Positions 19,281 to 29,473 of a stretch of DNA of 32,329 bases are shown piece by piece. How positions within the stretch are numbered: position 1 is the stretch's first letter; each line of letters opens with the position of its first letter. This DNA is from an uncultured Enterobacteriaceae bacterium (GTDB lineage: Bacteria > Pseudomonadota > Gammaproteobacteria > Enterobacterales > Enterobacteriaceae), in assembly GCA_945271245.1 (NCBI GenBank), contig CALYPF010000029.1, forward strand, positions 1-32,329. Direction: 5' to 3'. The position numbers and the translations under genes are program-made. Under the pieces are notes generated by a model, which was not told the DNA's origin, made no database searches, and worked only from the letters and a program-made list of their open reading frames with translations.

Positions 19281-20093
19281 ATGGCACGCATTATTGTAGT
19301 TACATCAGGTAAAGGAGGCGTTGGCAAAACGACCTCCAGCGCGGCCATCGCTACGGGTCTGGCCCTAAAGGGCAAGAAAACCGTCGTTATCGATTTCGAT
19401 ATTGGCCTGCGTAATCTCGACCTGATTATGGGATGTGAGCGACGCGTCGTGTATGACTTCGTTAATGTTATTCAGGGCGATGCCACGTTGAATCAGGCTC
19501 TGATTAAAGATAAACGCACCGAGAATCTCTATATTCTGCCCGCCTCACAAACGCGCGATAAAGATGCGCTTACGCGTGACGGCGTCGAGAAAGTGCTCGA
19601 CGATTTATCGAAGATGGAGTTTGATTTTGTCGTCTGCGACTCTCCCGCGGGAATTGAAACAGGCGCGCTAATGGCGCTCTACTTCGCTGACGAAGCCATC
19701 ATTACGACTAACCCTGAGGTCTCTTCAGTACGCGACTCCGATCGGATTCTCGGCATTCTTTCGTCCAAATCGCGCCGCGCTGAAAAAGGTGAAGAGCCCA
19801 TTAAAGAGCATCTGCTGCTGACCCGCTATAATCCGGGCCGGGTAAGCAGAGGCGATATGTTAAGTATGGAAGATGTACTGGAAATTCTGCGTATTCCTCT
19901 GATTGGCGTAATTCCTGAAGATCAATCGGTGCTACGCTCCTCTAACCAGGGAGAACCCGTTATTCTCGACGATACGTCCGACGCCGGCAAAGCCTATTCA
20001 GATGCGGTAGATCGCCTGCTTGGTGAAGAACGCCCTTTCCGCTTCATAGAAGAAGAGAAGAAAGGTTTTCTCAAACGCCTGTTCGGAGGATAA
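19281..20093 (+). CDS. minD: Septum site-determining ATPase MinD
   Basis: Membrane-cycling ATPase that recruits MinC and is displaced by MinE, producing pole-to-pole oscillation. 270 residues as in E. coli. The deviant Walker A motif GKGGVGKTT is at residues 10-18 with the signature lysine Lys11. VVIDFDIGLRNLDLIMG and DSPAGIETGA are the switch regions. The C-terminal amphipathic membrane-targeting helix KKGFLKRLFGG is intact. AAGGAATTCCTT precedes the ATG; minC ends 26 bases upstream. Confidence 0.97.
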   Translation: MARIIVVTSGKGGVGKTTSSAAIATGLALKGKKTVVIDFDIGLRNLDLIMGCERRVVYDFVNVIQGDATLNQALIKDKRTENLYILPASQTRDKDALTRDGVEKVLDDLSKMEFDFVVCDSPAGIETGALMALYFADEAIITTNPEVSSVRDSDRILGILSSKSRRAEKGEEPIKEHLLLTRYNPGRVSRGDMLSMEDVLEILRIPLIGVIPEDQSVLRSSNQGEPVILDDTSDAGKAYSDAVDRLLGEERPFRFIEEEKKGFLKRLFGG

Positions 20094-20096
20094 ATT

Positions 20097-20363
20097 ATGG
20101 CATTACTCGACTTTTTTCTTTCACGGAAAAAGAACACCGCCAATATCGCCAAAGAGCGTTTACAAATTATTGTGGCGGAACGCCGTCGAGGTGATTCCGA
20201 GCCGCATTATTTACCTCAGTTGAAGCGTGATATCCTGGACGTTATTTGCAAATACGTGCAAATCGATCCTGAGATGGTCACCGTACAGCTTGATCAAAAA
20301 GGTGACGATATCTCTGTTCTCGAACTTAACGTTACCCTGCCGGAAACTGAAGAGACGAAGTAA
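20097..20363 (+). CDS. minE: Cell division topological specificity factor MinE
   Basis: Stimulates MinD ATPase and limits the MinCD inhibitor to the poles. 88 residues as in E. coli. The N-terminal membrane and MinD-binding segment ([20 protein letters not shown]) and the anti-MinCD region ([10 protein letters not shown]) are conserved, followed by the dimerisation domain. It starts 3 bases after minD stops, with GGAGGATAAATT overlapping the minD end as its ribosome site, so the two are translationally coupled. Confidence 0.97.
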   Translation: MALLDFFLSRKKNTANIAKERLQIIVAERRRGDSEPHYLPQLKRDILDVICKYVQIDPEMVTVQLDQKGDDISVLELNVTLPETEETK

Positions 20364-20371
20364 TCTCATCT

Positions 20372-20393
20372 CCCCTGGGCGTTTGTCCAGGGG
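20372..20393 (+). other. Hairpin after minE, then gene-free gap to 20665
   Basis: CCCCTGG pairs with CCAGGGG around an 8-base loop, 8 bases after the minE stop, without a T run. The rest of the gap to the rnd stop shows short plus-strand frames but no recognisable gene. Confidence 0.4.
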
Positions 20394-20665
20394 CCGCAGC
20401 GACACGCCTTTTCTTCAGCATGCGGACTCAGCGCTTATTTCTGTTTTGATCACGCGCAACCGTCTCTCATTGGTAGCAGTAAAAACGCAGCGCGCGGTTG
20501 CGCTCTGTCCCACGGATAGTCATCAACTGAGAATGCGAATTACCTACAGGCACCGCGAGAGCGACTATCTCTATTTACCCAAAAGCCTGTAAAGGTTTGC
20601 TCCATGGATAATGACTGGAGCGCAGGCGCACAGCCGCTACAGGCGCGGATGTACACCCATTTCCC

Positions 20666-21784
20666 TTACTGGAGCGCGGATAGCACGGCGCGTAGTTTTT
20701 CTCCCAGCAGCTCTCCCCGCCAGCCGCTAAGCAGCTCTGGATACGCAGCTTTTAATCCCCAGTGCCAGTTAAGCAGTTGATTTATTTGCCGGCGCGAGGC
20801 AATTAGTTCTGGCCCCAGTTTATTTTCCGCCGCCGTTTCCTGAACGACCTGCTTAATCGATTTAAAAATACTGCGATAGCCTGGTATATCAATCAGATTG
20901 ATAAGTGGTTCAGGCAAAGCAGACTCCGGGAGTTCCTGCGCCTGTTCAACCAGTGTTATCAACATTTTACCGTGAAAGCGGATTTCGCTACCGGAAAGCC
21001 CCAGGCTATCCAGCTCTCCCAGCGATCCCGGCATGTAACGCGCAACCTGCCAAAGATGCTCTTCTCGTACGACAAAATTAACGGCTAAATCGCGACGGCG
21101 CGCTTCCTCAAGACGCCACGCTGCCAGCAGCCGTAAACAACCTAGCTGGCGGGTGCGTAACTGCCAGGCATTGCCAATATCGCGCCAGGCTTCCCGTGGA
21201 GAAACCACTTCCGCCCGGCGGCGCGCCATCAGCGCACACTCATCCTGCGCAGCCGCCAGCCAGCCGCTGCTGGAGATATCATCCATCAGCCGACGCGCCA
21301 GTGGCAGTAAGTACCAAACATCCGCGGCCGCGTAGGCTAATTGTTTCTCGGAAAGCGGGCGCGCCAGCCAGTCGGTACGCGATTCGCTTTTATCAAGCGC
21401 TATGCCGCTGTACGTTTCAACCATATTTGCGAACCCACAGGACAATGGATGCCCTAAAAACGCCGCAACGATTTGCGTATCAATAAACGGCGTCGGCATG
21501 ACGCCAAACGCGTGCTGAAAAACATCCAGATCCTCACTGCCAGCATGGAGAAACTTTAATACCTGCTCATCCTGTAATAGCGCTTTCAGCGCTGACATAT
21601 CCTCAATGGCCAGCGGATCGATAAGCGATACCTGAGTGCCGTCAAAGAGCTGAATAAGCCCTAGCTGAGCGTAATAGGTGCGCGTACGGACAAACTCGGT
21701 ATCCAACGCAACGGTTGACGCGCTGCGCGCCTGCTCACAAACCTGCTGTAACTGTGCGGTTGTCGTAATTATCTGGTAATTCAA
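20666..21784 (-). CDS. rnd: Ribonuclease D
   Basis: 3'-5' exoribonuclease that trims tRNA precursors and other stable RNAs. The TTG start at 21784 gives 372 residues starting (M)NYQIITT, matching the UUG-initiated E. coli gene (375). A longer frame to 21940 runs through the fadD terminator and is not coding. DEDD exonuclease residues are seen in VALDTEFVRTR, HAGSEDLDVF and YAAADVWYLLP. Two HRDC domains follow, including YMPGSLGELDSLGLSG and ASRRQINQLLNWHW. It is downstream of fadD with a terminator in between. Confidence 0.94.
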   Translation of the reverse strand: MNYQIITTTAQLQQVCEQARSASTVALDTEFVRTRTYYAQLGLIQLFDGTQVSLIDPLAIEDMSALKALLQDEQVLKFLHAGSEDLDVFQHAFGVMPTPFIDTQIVAAFLGHPLSCGFANMVETYSGIALDKSESRTDWLARPLSEKQLAYAAADVWYLLPLARRLMDDISSSGWLAAAQDECALMARRRAEVVSPREAWRDIGNAWQLRTRQLGCLRLLAAWRLEEARRRDLAVNFVVREEHLWQVARYMPGSLGELDSLGLSGSEIRFHGKMLITLVEQAQELPESALPEPLINLIDIPGYRSIFKSIKQVVQETAAENKLGPELIASRRQINQLLNWHWGLKAAYPELLSGWRGELLGEKLRAVLSALQ

Positions 21785-21811
21785 TGTACTCTCTCTTTGC
21801 TTCTCGCCCAT

Positions 21812-21836
21812 AAAAAACGCCGGCAGCGCCGGCGTT
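21812..21836 (-). terminator. Rho-independent terminator of fadD
   Basis: On the minus strand AACGCCGGC and GCCGGCGTT form a perfect stem with a GCT loop followed by TTTT. It lies about 20 bases after the fadD stop and before the rnd start. Confidence 0.88.
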
Positions 21837-21854
21837 GGGAGGACTGCATCGGTT

Positions 21855-23541
21855 TCAGGCCGTATTGTTGCCTTTATTGCGCGCTTCGTCACGCAGTTCT
21901 CGCCGCAATATTTTACCGACGTTCGATTTTGGCAATTCATTACGGAATTCTACCTGACGGGGAACTTTATAGGCCGTTAAATGGCGTCGACAAAACGCAA
22001 TAAGCTCTTCCTCCGTTAGGCGCGCCTCTTTTTTCACGACGAAAATTTTTACGCTCTCCCCGCTATTTTCCGCAGCAACGCCCACGGCCGCCACCTCCAG
22101 CACATCCTCATGCTGCATTACTACATCTTCAATTTCATTCGGATATACATTGAAGCCGGATACCAGGATCATATCTTTTTTACGATCGACAATGCGCATA
22201 AAGCCCTCTTCGTCCATCACGGCAATATCACCGGTGTAAAGCCAGCCATCTCTCAGGACATCACCGGTTTCTTCAGGGCGCTGCCAGTATCCCGGCATCA
22301 CCTGCGGGCCACGCACGCAAAGCTCTCCCGGATTCCCGGCGGCTACCGTTTGTCCTTCATCATCGACCAGCTTCACTTCAGTTGAAGGGATGGGCAGGCC
22401 GATGCTTCCGCTATGATATTCAATATCATAAGGATTTACGCTGACCAGCGGCGAACATTCCGTCAGGCCATATCCCTCAAGCAAATAGCGGCCGGTTAAT
22501 TTTTCCCAGCGCTCAGCTACCGCGTGATGTATCGGCATTCCACCACCAGCGGCAAGGCTCAGGGTTGAAAAATCCAGTCGTTTGAAGTCAGCGTTGTTGA
22601 GTAAAGCATTAAATAGCGTGTTTACACCGGTAATGGCCGTAAATGGATATTTCGCCAGCTCTTTTACCATACCGGGGATATCCCGCGGGTTGGTTATCAG
22701 CAAATTCTGCGCCCCCAGGTCGATAAACAGCAGACAATTCATGGTGAGCGCGAAAATATGGTAAAGCGGTAATGCGGTGACGACTAACTGGCGGCGCGCG
22801 TTCAATAGCGGCCCATAAGCCGCTTTTACCTGTTCGAGGTTGGCCAGCATGTTTCTGTGCGTTAGCATCGCGCCTTTTGCAACGCCTGTCGTACCGCCAG
22901 TGTATTGTAAAAATGCGATATCATCGCCGTTCAACGCAGGTTTGTCATACTGCATGTGGCTGCCGGCTTGCAGCGCGCGGCGAAACGAAATAGCGTCAGG
23001 AAGATGATACTTAGGCACCAGCCTTTTCACATATTTTACGACGAAGTTAACAAGCGTTGCCTTCGCAGTCGAAAGCTGATCGCCCATTCGAGTCAAAATG
23101 ACGTGGCGAACGCCCGTTTTCTCAACGACCTTTTCCAGCGTATGGGCAAAATTCGACACAATCACAATTGCGCTGGCACCGCTGTCATTAAGCTGATGCT
23201 CAAGTTCACGCGGCGTATAAAGTGGGTTAACGTTCACCACGACCAACCCTGCGCGTAAAATACCAAATAGCGCCACGGGGTATTGCAGCAGATTCGGCAT
23301 CATCAGCGCGACGCGATCCCCTTTTTTGCAAGCCTAATCCATGCTGTAACCAGGCAGCGAAAGCGCGGCTGCGCTCTTCGAGCTGCCGAAACGTCATGAC
23401 CTCGCCCATATTGACAAACGCGGGCCGGTTGGCATAGCGATTCGCTGCGTGTTCAAACATCTCAACCAGAGACAAATAACGATCGGGGTTAATATCCGCG
23501 GGCACATCGGCTGGGTAGCGGTTAAGCCAGATCTTATTCAA
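21855..23541 (-). pseudogene. fadD: Long-chain acyl-CoA synthetase, frameshifted
   Basis: FadD activates imported long-chain fatty acids with ATP and CoA at the inner membrane. From the TTG at 23541 (GAGGTGA upstream, as in the UUG-started E. coli gene) the frame matches FadD through GLGLQK, then shifts. The remaining 480 or so codons from RVALMMPN onward are in another frame (ORF 21855-23303). The span is 1687 bases, one more than 562 codons, so one extra base in the run AAAAAAGGGG (plus-strand 23318-23327) explains it; removing one A gives 561 residues, exactly the E. coli length. Downstream motifs are intact: [32 protein letters not shown] and [11 protein letters not shown]. Unrescued translation gives about 104 residues. 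A sequencing error or slippage rescue is possible. Confidence 0.88.
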
Positions 23542-23610
23542 AGAATCACCTCTATAATTATTATTTATTGTCATCGTAACCCCACCCACCGCTTTAATTA
23601 ACATAATATT

Positions 23611-23627
23611 AACTCAGCGTACCAGTT
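23611..23627 (-). promoter_or_regulatory. FadR operator upstream of fadD
   Basis: The minus strand reads AACTGGTACGCTGAGTT, matching 13 of 17 positions of the FadR consensus by hand comparison, and aligning with the known E. coli fadD operator (AGCTGGTATGATGAGTT). It lies 70-86 bases before the TTG start and is followed by AATATTATG, a plausible -10 region. Confidence 0.7.
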
Positions 23628-23805
23628 TCTTGCTTCAGCTGAGATAGGGTTGAGAAGTGCGTCACTAAATTTTTATATCCCAAAATGGCCATTCGGATGA
23701 CATGGCCGGTAAATACGTACTCGCTCAAACAGTATTGAACTGCGAGGCTTGCACGGACGCTGCTGTTATTCGCAGCGCCCGCCATATCACCAGTATAATA
23801 ATGAA

Positions 23806-24393
23806 TTATTCAGTAACAACGGACTGTACCTGCGCTGGCATTGGGTTATACCAGCCCCAGCCGCCGTAATGCCTATGCCACCGCCCAGGCGGCCCCCACA
23901 TCCAGGGATCTATAGGCTGAGGCGGCATAACTACCTGCTGCATGATACGCCAGCGCTTAAATCCGTTAACCTGCATCACCATGAAGGTATAAGGAGCGTT
24001 ACCAATAACGCCTTTTTCAGTACCGGTTATTGGGCCAACTACGGTAATTAACCGATCTTTAACATCAACCGGGTCGAGAAAACCGTTCACATCCGCGTAA
24101 ATTCGCCCGCGTGAAGCCGCCCCTAATACCGGCGCTGCGCCGGCATCCAGCGGCACCGTAGCAATTTCAAGCCGCGTTTTACCCTGCGAATTGTGCATTC
24201 CAACCACTTTTCCACCAAAGCGCGCCTCCTGGCCGGTATATAACGCAGGCGCATTCATTACACGGGCTAAATCATCCTGAGGGTGCTCAGAGGTGCCTTT
24301 AATCGCATCCGGTATAGTGACACAACCGCTAAGCCCGATTGTCGCAAGTAGCACCACTATGCCCCAACAATTCCTCTTCCAATGAATCGCCAT
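23806..24393 (-). CDS. yeaY: Slp-family outer membrane lipoprotein YeaY
   Basis: 195 residues, close to E. coli YeaY (193). The signal sequence ends in a lipobox (IGLSGC) with the lipidated Cys at residue 24. The body follows the Slp family: [56 protein letters not shown]. The C-terminus is Trp, Gly and Pro rich and ends VTE. E. coli yeaY belongs to the sigma-E regulon. Its function is unknown; the paralogue Slp is a starvation lipoprotein. It starts 45 bases after tsaB and probably shares its transcript. Confidence 0.92.
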   Translation of the reverse strand: MAIHWKRNCWGIVVLLATIGLSGCVTIPDAIKGTSEHPQDDLARVMNAPALYTGQEARFGGKVVGMHNSQGKTRLEIATVPLDAGAAPVLGAASRGRIYADVNGFLDPVDVKDRLITVVGPITGTEKGVIGNAPYTFMVMQVNGFKRWRIMQQVVMPPQPIDPWMWGPPGRWHRHYGGWGWYNPMPAQVQSVVTE

Positions 24394-24438
24394 GCTTTCT
24401 CCTTACGCCGCGTTTTCGCTCGTCGCGCCCTGCCGAGG

Positions 24439-25134
24439 CTATTCCCGGCCCGGAAGTTTCTTCCAGGCGACGTTATTACGCAGATAGACAGGCTCTGCCA
24501 CTTCAGCAGCCACGGTTTCGCCATGCGCTACCTGTATTAACGCCAGCGGCAGCATATCTTCCGCCGCCGGCAACAGTACGCCGCTGTCCTGCAGCGTTAA
24601 CCCGCTCCCGCTTCCGAGTTCGGGCCAGGCCTGCCAGCCCGTTCCTGCTGTTGCCCATGCACCATCCAGAGCCTGTAGGCGCTGAGCAACGGCCTGTGGT
24701 GACAGCACGGCCTCGGTTGCCTCACCGTGCCAGACACCGTGGGCATCACGCTGATATTCTGCCCAATACACCTCATTCATGCGAGCGTCTATTGCCGCTA
24801 ATATCCGCGTTGCGCCGGTCTGACGCCAGGCCCCCTGCGCAAGCGTCGCCAGCGTCGAAACGCCGACCATCGGTAAATCCGCCCCCAGGGCAAGCCCCTG
24901 CGCCATTCCAATGCCAATGCGCACACCGGTAAAACTACCGGGGCCGCGACCAAACGCCAGTGCCTGTAATTCTGACAAGGCAATACTTCCCTGGTTCAAA
25001 ATGTCCCGAACCATCGGCAAAATACGCTGCGTATGCTCGCGCGGGCAGACCTCAAAACGGCTCAGGACCGTACCATTCTGCCAGAGCGCGGCAGAACAGG
25101 CTTCGGTAGCGGTATCAATCGCGAGGATTTGCAT
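24439..25134 (-). CDS. tsaB: tRNA t6A synthesis protein TsaB
   Basis: Essential partner of TsaD and TsaE in making N6-threonylcarbamoyladenosine at position 37 of ANN-decoding tRNAs; it dimerises with TsaD. 231 residues, equal to E. coli TsaB (YeaZ). The ASKHA fold starts [28 protein letters not shown] and [19 protein letters not shown] are conserved. The catalytic metal-binding site belongs to TsaD, not TsaB. It is 55 bases downstream of yoaA, in the order found in E. coli. Confidence 0.95.
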   Translation of the reverse strand: MQILAIDTATEACSAALWQNGTVLSRFEVCPREHTQRILPMVRDILNQGSIALSELQALAFGRGPGSFTGVRIGIGMAQGLALGADLPMVGVSTLATLAQGAWRQTGATRILAAIDARMNEVYWAEYQRDAHGVWHGEATEAVLSPQAVAQRLQALDGAWATAGTGWQAWPELGSGSGLTLQDSGVLLPAAEDMLPLALIQVAHGETVAAEVAEPVYLRNNVAWKKLPGRE

Positions 25135-25189
25135 GGCTCAGTGGCTCCCGGTAACTGTGCGGTGAAAAAACGGCGCGCATAATAACACA

Positions 25190-27100
25190 TTACGACTGCG
25201 TAGGTGCGGTCAGGAAAGCCGCCGCTTTCCCAAGGTCACGCGTGCGCGGCGCTAAAGGCAGGCTATTCAAAAATACGGCGCCATATGGGCGCATGACCAG
25301 GCGATTATCGCAGATAACTAACACACCGCGATCGTCTACGTCGCGGATTAAGCGCCCAACGCCCTGTTTCAATGCAATAACCGCTTCCGGTAACTGCACT
25401 TCTGTGAACGGATCGGTGCCGCGCAACCGGCAATCTTCCATGCGCGCTTTTAATAGCGGATCGTCCGGCGCAGTAAACGGCAGTTTATCGATAATCACCA
25501 ATGATAGTGCGTCACCGCGCACATCTACGCCTTCCCAAAAACTGCTGGTGGCTACTAATAAGGCATTGCCAGCCTCGACAAACTGGCGCAATAACTGCCC
25601 TTTGCTGGTTTCCCCCTGCAATAATACCGGCAGCGTTAAGGAAGCGCGAAACTCCGCCGCTAAATCCCGCATCATGGCGTGGGAAGTGCACAGCATAAAA
25701 CAGCGTCCGTTATTGGCGACAATAAGCGGGCGCAGCATTGCCGCCAACCGGCGGCCGCTGCCGGGCTGATTGGTTTGAGGCAGCCCGCGGGGCACGCAAA
25801 GCAGCGCCTGGCGGGAATAATCAAAAGGGCTTGCCAGAAGCAATGTTTCGGCCTGCTCAATGCCAAGCCGGGTGGTAAAATGGCTAAGCTGTTCATTAAC
25901 AGAGAGCGTTGCTGAGGTAAAAATCCAGCTACCCGGCTTTTTCGCCATTGCTTCATGAAATTTGTCAGCAACAGAAAGCGGCGTCAGCGCAAGTTTAAAA
26001 TGGCGGGAGGTGCATTCATACCAGTAGCTGTAGCCGGGCTGGTTAATCTCTTTAAGTCGTTTTAAGCAGGCGCGATAGAGAGTAGCGCGCTCAAATGCAA
26101 CATCTAACAGCTCGGAGCGGCCCAGGGAGAGTTTTGCCACGTCATAGCAGAGCTCCAGCGCGTCATCGAGCAGCAGTAAGGCGCGCTGTATATTGGCATC
26201 GGACAGGAGCTCGCGTAAATTTCCCCGGTAACCGGGTTCGCCAAGCTGCAAACGAAAATCCTGCGCGCTCTGTGCCAAACGATCGGCACATTTTTGTAAC
26301 TGCTGGGTATCCTTCAGCTCTGTGCGATAGGCCATGGAGATATCTTTTGCTAAATCGAGCAACTGACGGCTGGAAAGCGATTCGCCGAAATACTGGCTGG
26401 CAATATCAGGAATTTGATGCGCCTCATCAAAAATCGTCACTTCCGCCTCAGGGATAAGCTCAGCAAAGCCGCTCTCTTTCACTACCATATCCGCCAGAAA
26501 CAGATGATGATTCACCACCACAATATCGGCATCCATCGCCTTTTTACGCGCTTTAACGACAAAACATTCTTTATAAAGTGGGCAGTCGGCGCCCAGACAA
26601 TTATCATTGGTACTGGTGACCAGTGGCCATACCTCCGCATCCTCCGCCACTTCAGGGCAGTGGCTGATATCCCCCTCCTCCGTCTCCACCGCCCAGCTGC
26701 GCAAACGCATTACGTCGCTTAATACCTGAACCGGCAAATTCCCACCCGCCAGCGCCTGTTGTTCCAGGCGTTCCAGACATAAATAGTTGGAACGCCCTTT
26801 CAGCAACGCCAGTTTCCCCGAATATTCCAGCGCCCGGCGCACGGTAGGCAAATCTCGGCTGAAGAGCTGATCCTGCAACGCTTTCGAACCGGTGGATACA
26901 ATAACTTTTTTCCCCGCACGCAGCGCCGGTGCCAGATAGGCGAACGTTTTTCCGGTTCCGGTTCCCGCTTCAACCACCAGCGGGGTTCCCTGAGCGATAG
27001 CTTTAGTTACCGCCTGCGCCATAACTCGCTGTGGCTCGCGCGGTTTAAATCCAGGGATTGCTTTAGCAAGCTGCCCGTCTGTTGCAAAATCGTCCGTCAC
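25190..27100 (-). CDS. yoaA: DinG-family ATP-dependent DNA helicase YoaA
   Basis: XPD/DinG-like iron-sulfur superfamily 2 helicase. In E. coli, YoaA works with the polymerase clamp-loader subunit chi (HolC) in repair of damaged forks. 636 residues, the E. coli length. Walker A GTGTGKT is at 46-52 and the DEAH box at 225-228. Four iron-sulfur cysteines fit Cys108, Cys168, Cys173 and Cys179 (NYLCLE, DNCLGADCPLYKEC). Motif VI lies in LKQGVGRLIRDVDDRG. It is divergent from the ridA-family gene and heads the yoaA-tsaB-yeaY run. Confidence 0.95.
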   Translation of the reverse strand: MTDDFATDGQLAKAIPGFKPREPQRVMAQAVTKAIAQGTPLVVEAGTGTGKTFAYLAPALRAGKKVIVSTGSKALQDQLFSRDLPTVRRALEYSGKLALLKGRSNYLCLERLEQQALAGGNLPVQVLSDVMRLRSWAVETEEGDISHCPEVAEDAEVWPLVTSTNDNCLGADCPLYKECFVVKARKKAMDADIVVVNHHLFLADMVVKESGFAELIPEAEVTIFDEAHQIPDIASQYFGESLSSRQLLDLAKDISMAYRTELKDTQQLQKCADRLAQSAQDFRLQLGEPGYRGNLRELLSDANIQRALLLLDDALELCYDVAKLSLGRSELLDVAFERATLYRACLKRLKEINQPGYSYWYECTSRHFKLALTPLSVADKFHEAMAKKPGSWIFTSATLSVNEQLSHFTTRLGIEQAETLLLASPFDYSRQALLCVPRGLPQTNQPGSGRRLAAMLRPLIVANNGRCFMLCTSHAMMRDLAAEFRASLTLPVLLQGETSKGQLLRQFVEAGNALLVATSSFWEGVDVRGDALSLVIIDKLPFTAPDDPLLKARMEDCRLRGTDPFTEVQLPEAVIALKQGVGRLIRDVDDRGVLVICDNRLVMRPYGAVFLNSLPLAPRTRDLGKAAAFLTAPTQS

Positions 27101-27222
27101 GCATCCCCCTTTGAATTACGCAAGATTATGTCAGGGACATCTACCGAACGCCAGAACAGGTGACGCCGGGTCGCGCTTATGGCAGGCTTACGCCACGATC
27201 CACCGTTAAAAAGGAAATAAAA

Positions 27223-27570
27223 ATGTCTATTGTGCGCGTAAAACCGGAAGCCCGCTGGTCTGATGCCGTAATCCATAACCACACGCTAAATTATACCGGC
27301 GTGCCAGAAAATCTGACCGCTGGCGCTTTTGAACAGACGCAGAACACGCTACAACAAATTGAAGATATGCTGAAAGAACAGGGAAGCGATAAGAGCAAAA
27401 TTCTGGACGCGACTATTATCCTCGCAAACGCCGATGATTTCGCCGAAATGAACCGCGCGTGGGATGCTTGGGTAGTGCCTGGCCATGCGCCTGTGCGCTG
27501 CACTATACAGGCCACGCTGATGAAACCGACGTACAAAGTCGAAATTAAAATTATCGCCGCCGTAGACTGA
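27223..27570 (+). CDS. yoaB: RidA-family protein YoaB
   Basis: Small RidA/YjgF-fold protein, 115 residues (E. coli 114). Family members hydrolyse reactive enamine/imine intermediates made by PLP enzymes; the substrate of YoaB itself is not fixed. The ATG at 27223 follows AAGGA by 6-7 bases; a longer frame to 27160 is not homologous. Conserved stretches are EARWSDAVIHN, YTGVPENL, AWDAWVVPGHAPVRCT and KVEIKIIAAV. The Arg in APVRCT is the RidA substrate-binding arginine. It stands alone and divergent from yoaA. Confidence 0.93.
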   Translation: MSIVRVKPEARWSDAVIHNHTLNYTGVPENLTAGAFEQTQNTLQQIEDMLKEQGSDKSKILDATIILANADDFAEMNRAWDAWVVPGHAPVRCTIQATLMKPTYKVEIKIIAAVD

Positions 27571-27794
27571 CTTTTATCTTCGAGCCGAAGTAAAACATGC
27601 CGCGAACCGCACCTCACAGTCGGCCCGCGGCAAGTACTATACCTGCCATCTGACATTATTAAAGCATGTTGATAGGCTGCGGATATTATCAATCAAACCC
27701 ACAGCGGGTGAGCGAGCCAAATTCAACGGAAGAACAACGTCCGGTTATTGCGGCTAAAGTTACACTAACTCACACGTAAAATTAGCCAACGCGC

Positions 27795-27986
27795 TTAGCG
27801 CTCACTCTCATCCTCTTCATCGTCAAAGCGAGCAACGATACGTTCCCCGCGATGCGTATTGCGGATTTCCTCAGCTACGCGGGTAATCGCTTCTCCACTA
27901 CTCATACCCTGTGAAATTAGCTCCTGGATACGTTCAACCGCCTGCTGCTGCTGGTCATGCGATAACGCGGGTAATCCTGTAAACAT
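27795..27986 (-). CDS. yoaH: YoaH family protein
   Basis: Conserved small protein of unknown function, 63 residues (E. coli 59). It starts [27 protein letters not shown], continues [14 protein letters not shown] and GERIVARF, and ends in an acidic tail (DDEEDESER). It resembles UPF0181. CAGGAGTT precedes the ATG. Divergent from pabB, as in E. coli. Confidence 0.93.
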   Translation of the reverse strand: MFTGLPALSHDQQQQAVERIQELISQGMSSGEAITRVAEEIRNTHRGERIVARFDDEEDESER

Positions 27987-28096
27987 GATAACTCCTGATA
28001 AATAGCTGCGCTGACCGTCTTTTATAGCAGATGTCAGATAGAATCTATTATGGCATGCTAACGTTTATCCGTGCAGCCCAGGTAAGCCCTAAATCC

Positions 28097-29473
28097 ATGA
28101 TATCTACTGCTTCAATCAGTCCGGCCCGTTTGACGTTGCCCTGGCGCAGCGATGCGATTGAATACTATTTTTCCCGAGTGCAGCACCAGCCGTGGGCGAT
28201 GATGCTGCACTCCGGTTACGCGCAGCATGCCAGTAGCCGCTTTGATATCATGGTCGCCGACCCAAAGGTGCGTCTTCAAACGCACGGGGCCACCACACAG
28301 ATTACCTATACGGATGATCATCATGAATATCATAACGACGACCCATTTCATCTGGTTACCCGTGAGATGCATAAAATGGGATGGCTTCCCCGACAAGCCT
28401 CTGATATTCCGTTTCAGGGCGGCGCGTTGGGGCTGTTCGGCTATGATCTTGGCCGTCGCATTGAGAAAATACCCACCCGCGCCGAGGCCGATCTCCATGC
28501 GCCGGATATGGCGATAGGGCTTTATGACTGGGCGCTGATTGCCGATCATCATCTCCAGCGCCTTACGCTTATCAGTTATGGGTGCCCGGAGGCACGGCTT
28601 AACTGGCTCAATACTCAGCGGAGCGCACAGTGCTCCAGATTCCAGTTAACCACTTCGTGGCACGCCAACATGAGCCGAGCGGGCTATGGCGAACGTTTTC
28701 GCCGCATTCAGGCCTGGCTACACAGCGGTGACTGCTATCAGGTAAATTTAGCTCAGCGCTTTAATGCGTCTTATCAGGGCGATGAGTGGCAGGCCTTCGT
28801 CGCGCTTAATGCGGATAACCGGGCGCCGTTCAGCGCATTTTTGCGCCTGAACGGCTGTGCGATTCTCAGCGTATCGCCGGAGCGTTTTATTCACCTTTGC
28901 GGCTCGCAGATAGAAACTCGCCCGATTAAGGGCACACTGCCTCGCCTTGCAGATGCCGCACAAGACGCAGAGCAGGCGCGTCGGCTGGCTGCCTCATCGA
29001 AAGACCGAGCTGAAAACTTAATGATTGTCGACCTTCTGCGTAACGATATTGGCCGCGTTGCCGAACCGGGCAGCGTACGCGTACCGGAGCTATTCGCGGT
29101 GGAGCCTTTTCCTGCTGTACATCATCTGGTCAGCACGGTGACCGCACGCCTGCCCCCTCATCGCCACGCGACTGAGCTATTGCGCGCCGCATTCCCTGGC
29201 GGATCTATTACCGGCGCGCCGAAAATCCGCGCCATGGAAATTATTGAAACACTCGAGCCGCAGCGTCGCAACGCCTGGTGCGGAAGCATTGGTTATATCA
29301 GCAGCTGCGGGCGCATGGATACCAGTATCACTATACGCACGCTTACTGCACAGGACGGCTCGCTATATTGCTCCGCCGGAGGCGGCATCGTTGCGGACAG
29401 TAGCGAAGAGGCTGAGTACCAGGAAACGCTTGCCAAAGTAAATCGCATTCTGCGCCTGACCGAGAAACTGTAA
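28097..29473 (+). CDS. pabB: Aminodeoxychorismate synthase component I
   Basis: With PabA-supplied ammonia it converts chorismate to 4-amino-4-deoxychorismate, the first step to p-aminobenzoate and folate. 458 residues from the ATG at 28097 (E. coli 453); the frame stays open to 28031, but added residues are not conserved, and only a weak AGG lies upstream of the chosen ATG. Conserved blocks are [40 protein letters not shown] (the lysine in PIKGT characterises PabB), [18 protein letters not shown] and [10 protein letters not shown]. The stop codon overlaps the nudL start by one base, so the two are coupled. Confidence 0.95.
   Translation: MISTASISPARLTLPWRSDAIEYYFSRVQHQPWAMMLHSGYAQHASSRFDIMVADPKVRLQTHGATTQITYTDDHHEYHNDDPFHLVTREMHKMGWLPRQASDIPFQGGALGLFGYDLGRRIEKIPTRAEADLHAPDMAIGLYDWALIADHHLQRLTLISYGCPEARLNWLNTQRSAQCSRFQLTTSWHANMSRAGYGERFRRIQAWLHSGDCYQVNLAQRFNASYQGDEWQAFVALNADNRAPFSAFLRLNGCAILSVSPERFIHLCGSQIETRPIKGTLPRLADAAQDAEQARRLAASSKDRAENLMIVDLLRNDIGRVAEPGSVRVPELFAVEPFPAVHHLVSTVTARLPPHRHATELLRAAFPGGSITGAPKIRAMEIIETLEPQRRNAWCGSIGYISSCGRMDTSITIRTLTAQDGSLYCSAGGGIVADSSEEAEYQETLAKVNRILRLTEKL

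Noticed and set aside
21785..21940. 52-codon N-terminal extension of rnd
   Set aside because: It includes the fadD terminator and fadD 3' coding sequence; the UUG start at 21784 matches known RNase D.
24339..24932. 197-codon plus-strand frame opposite yeaY and tsaB
   Set aside because: It spans two conserved minus-strand genes and is a Pro/Arg/Ser-rich shadow.
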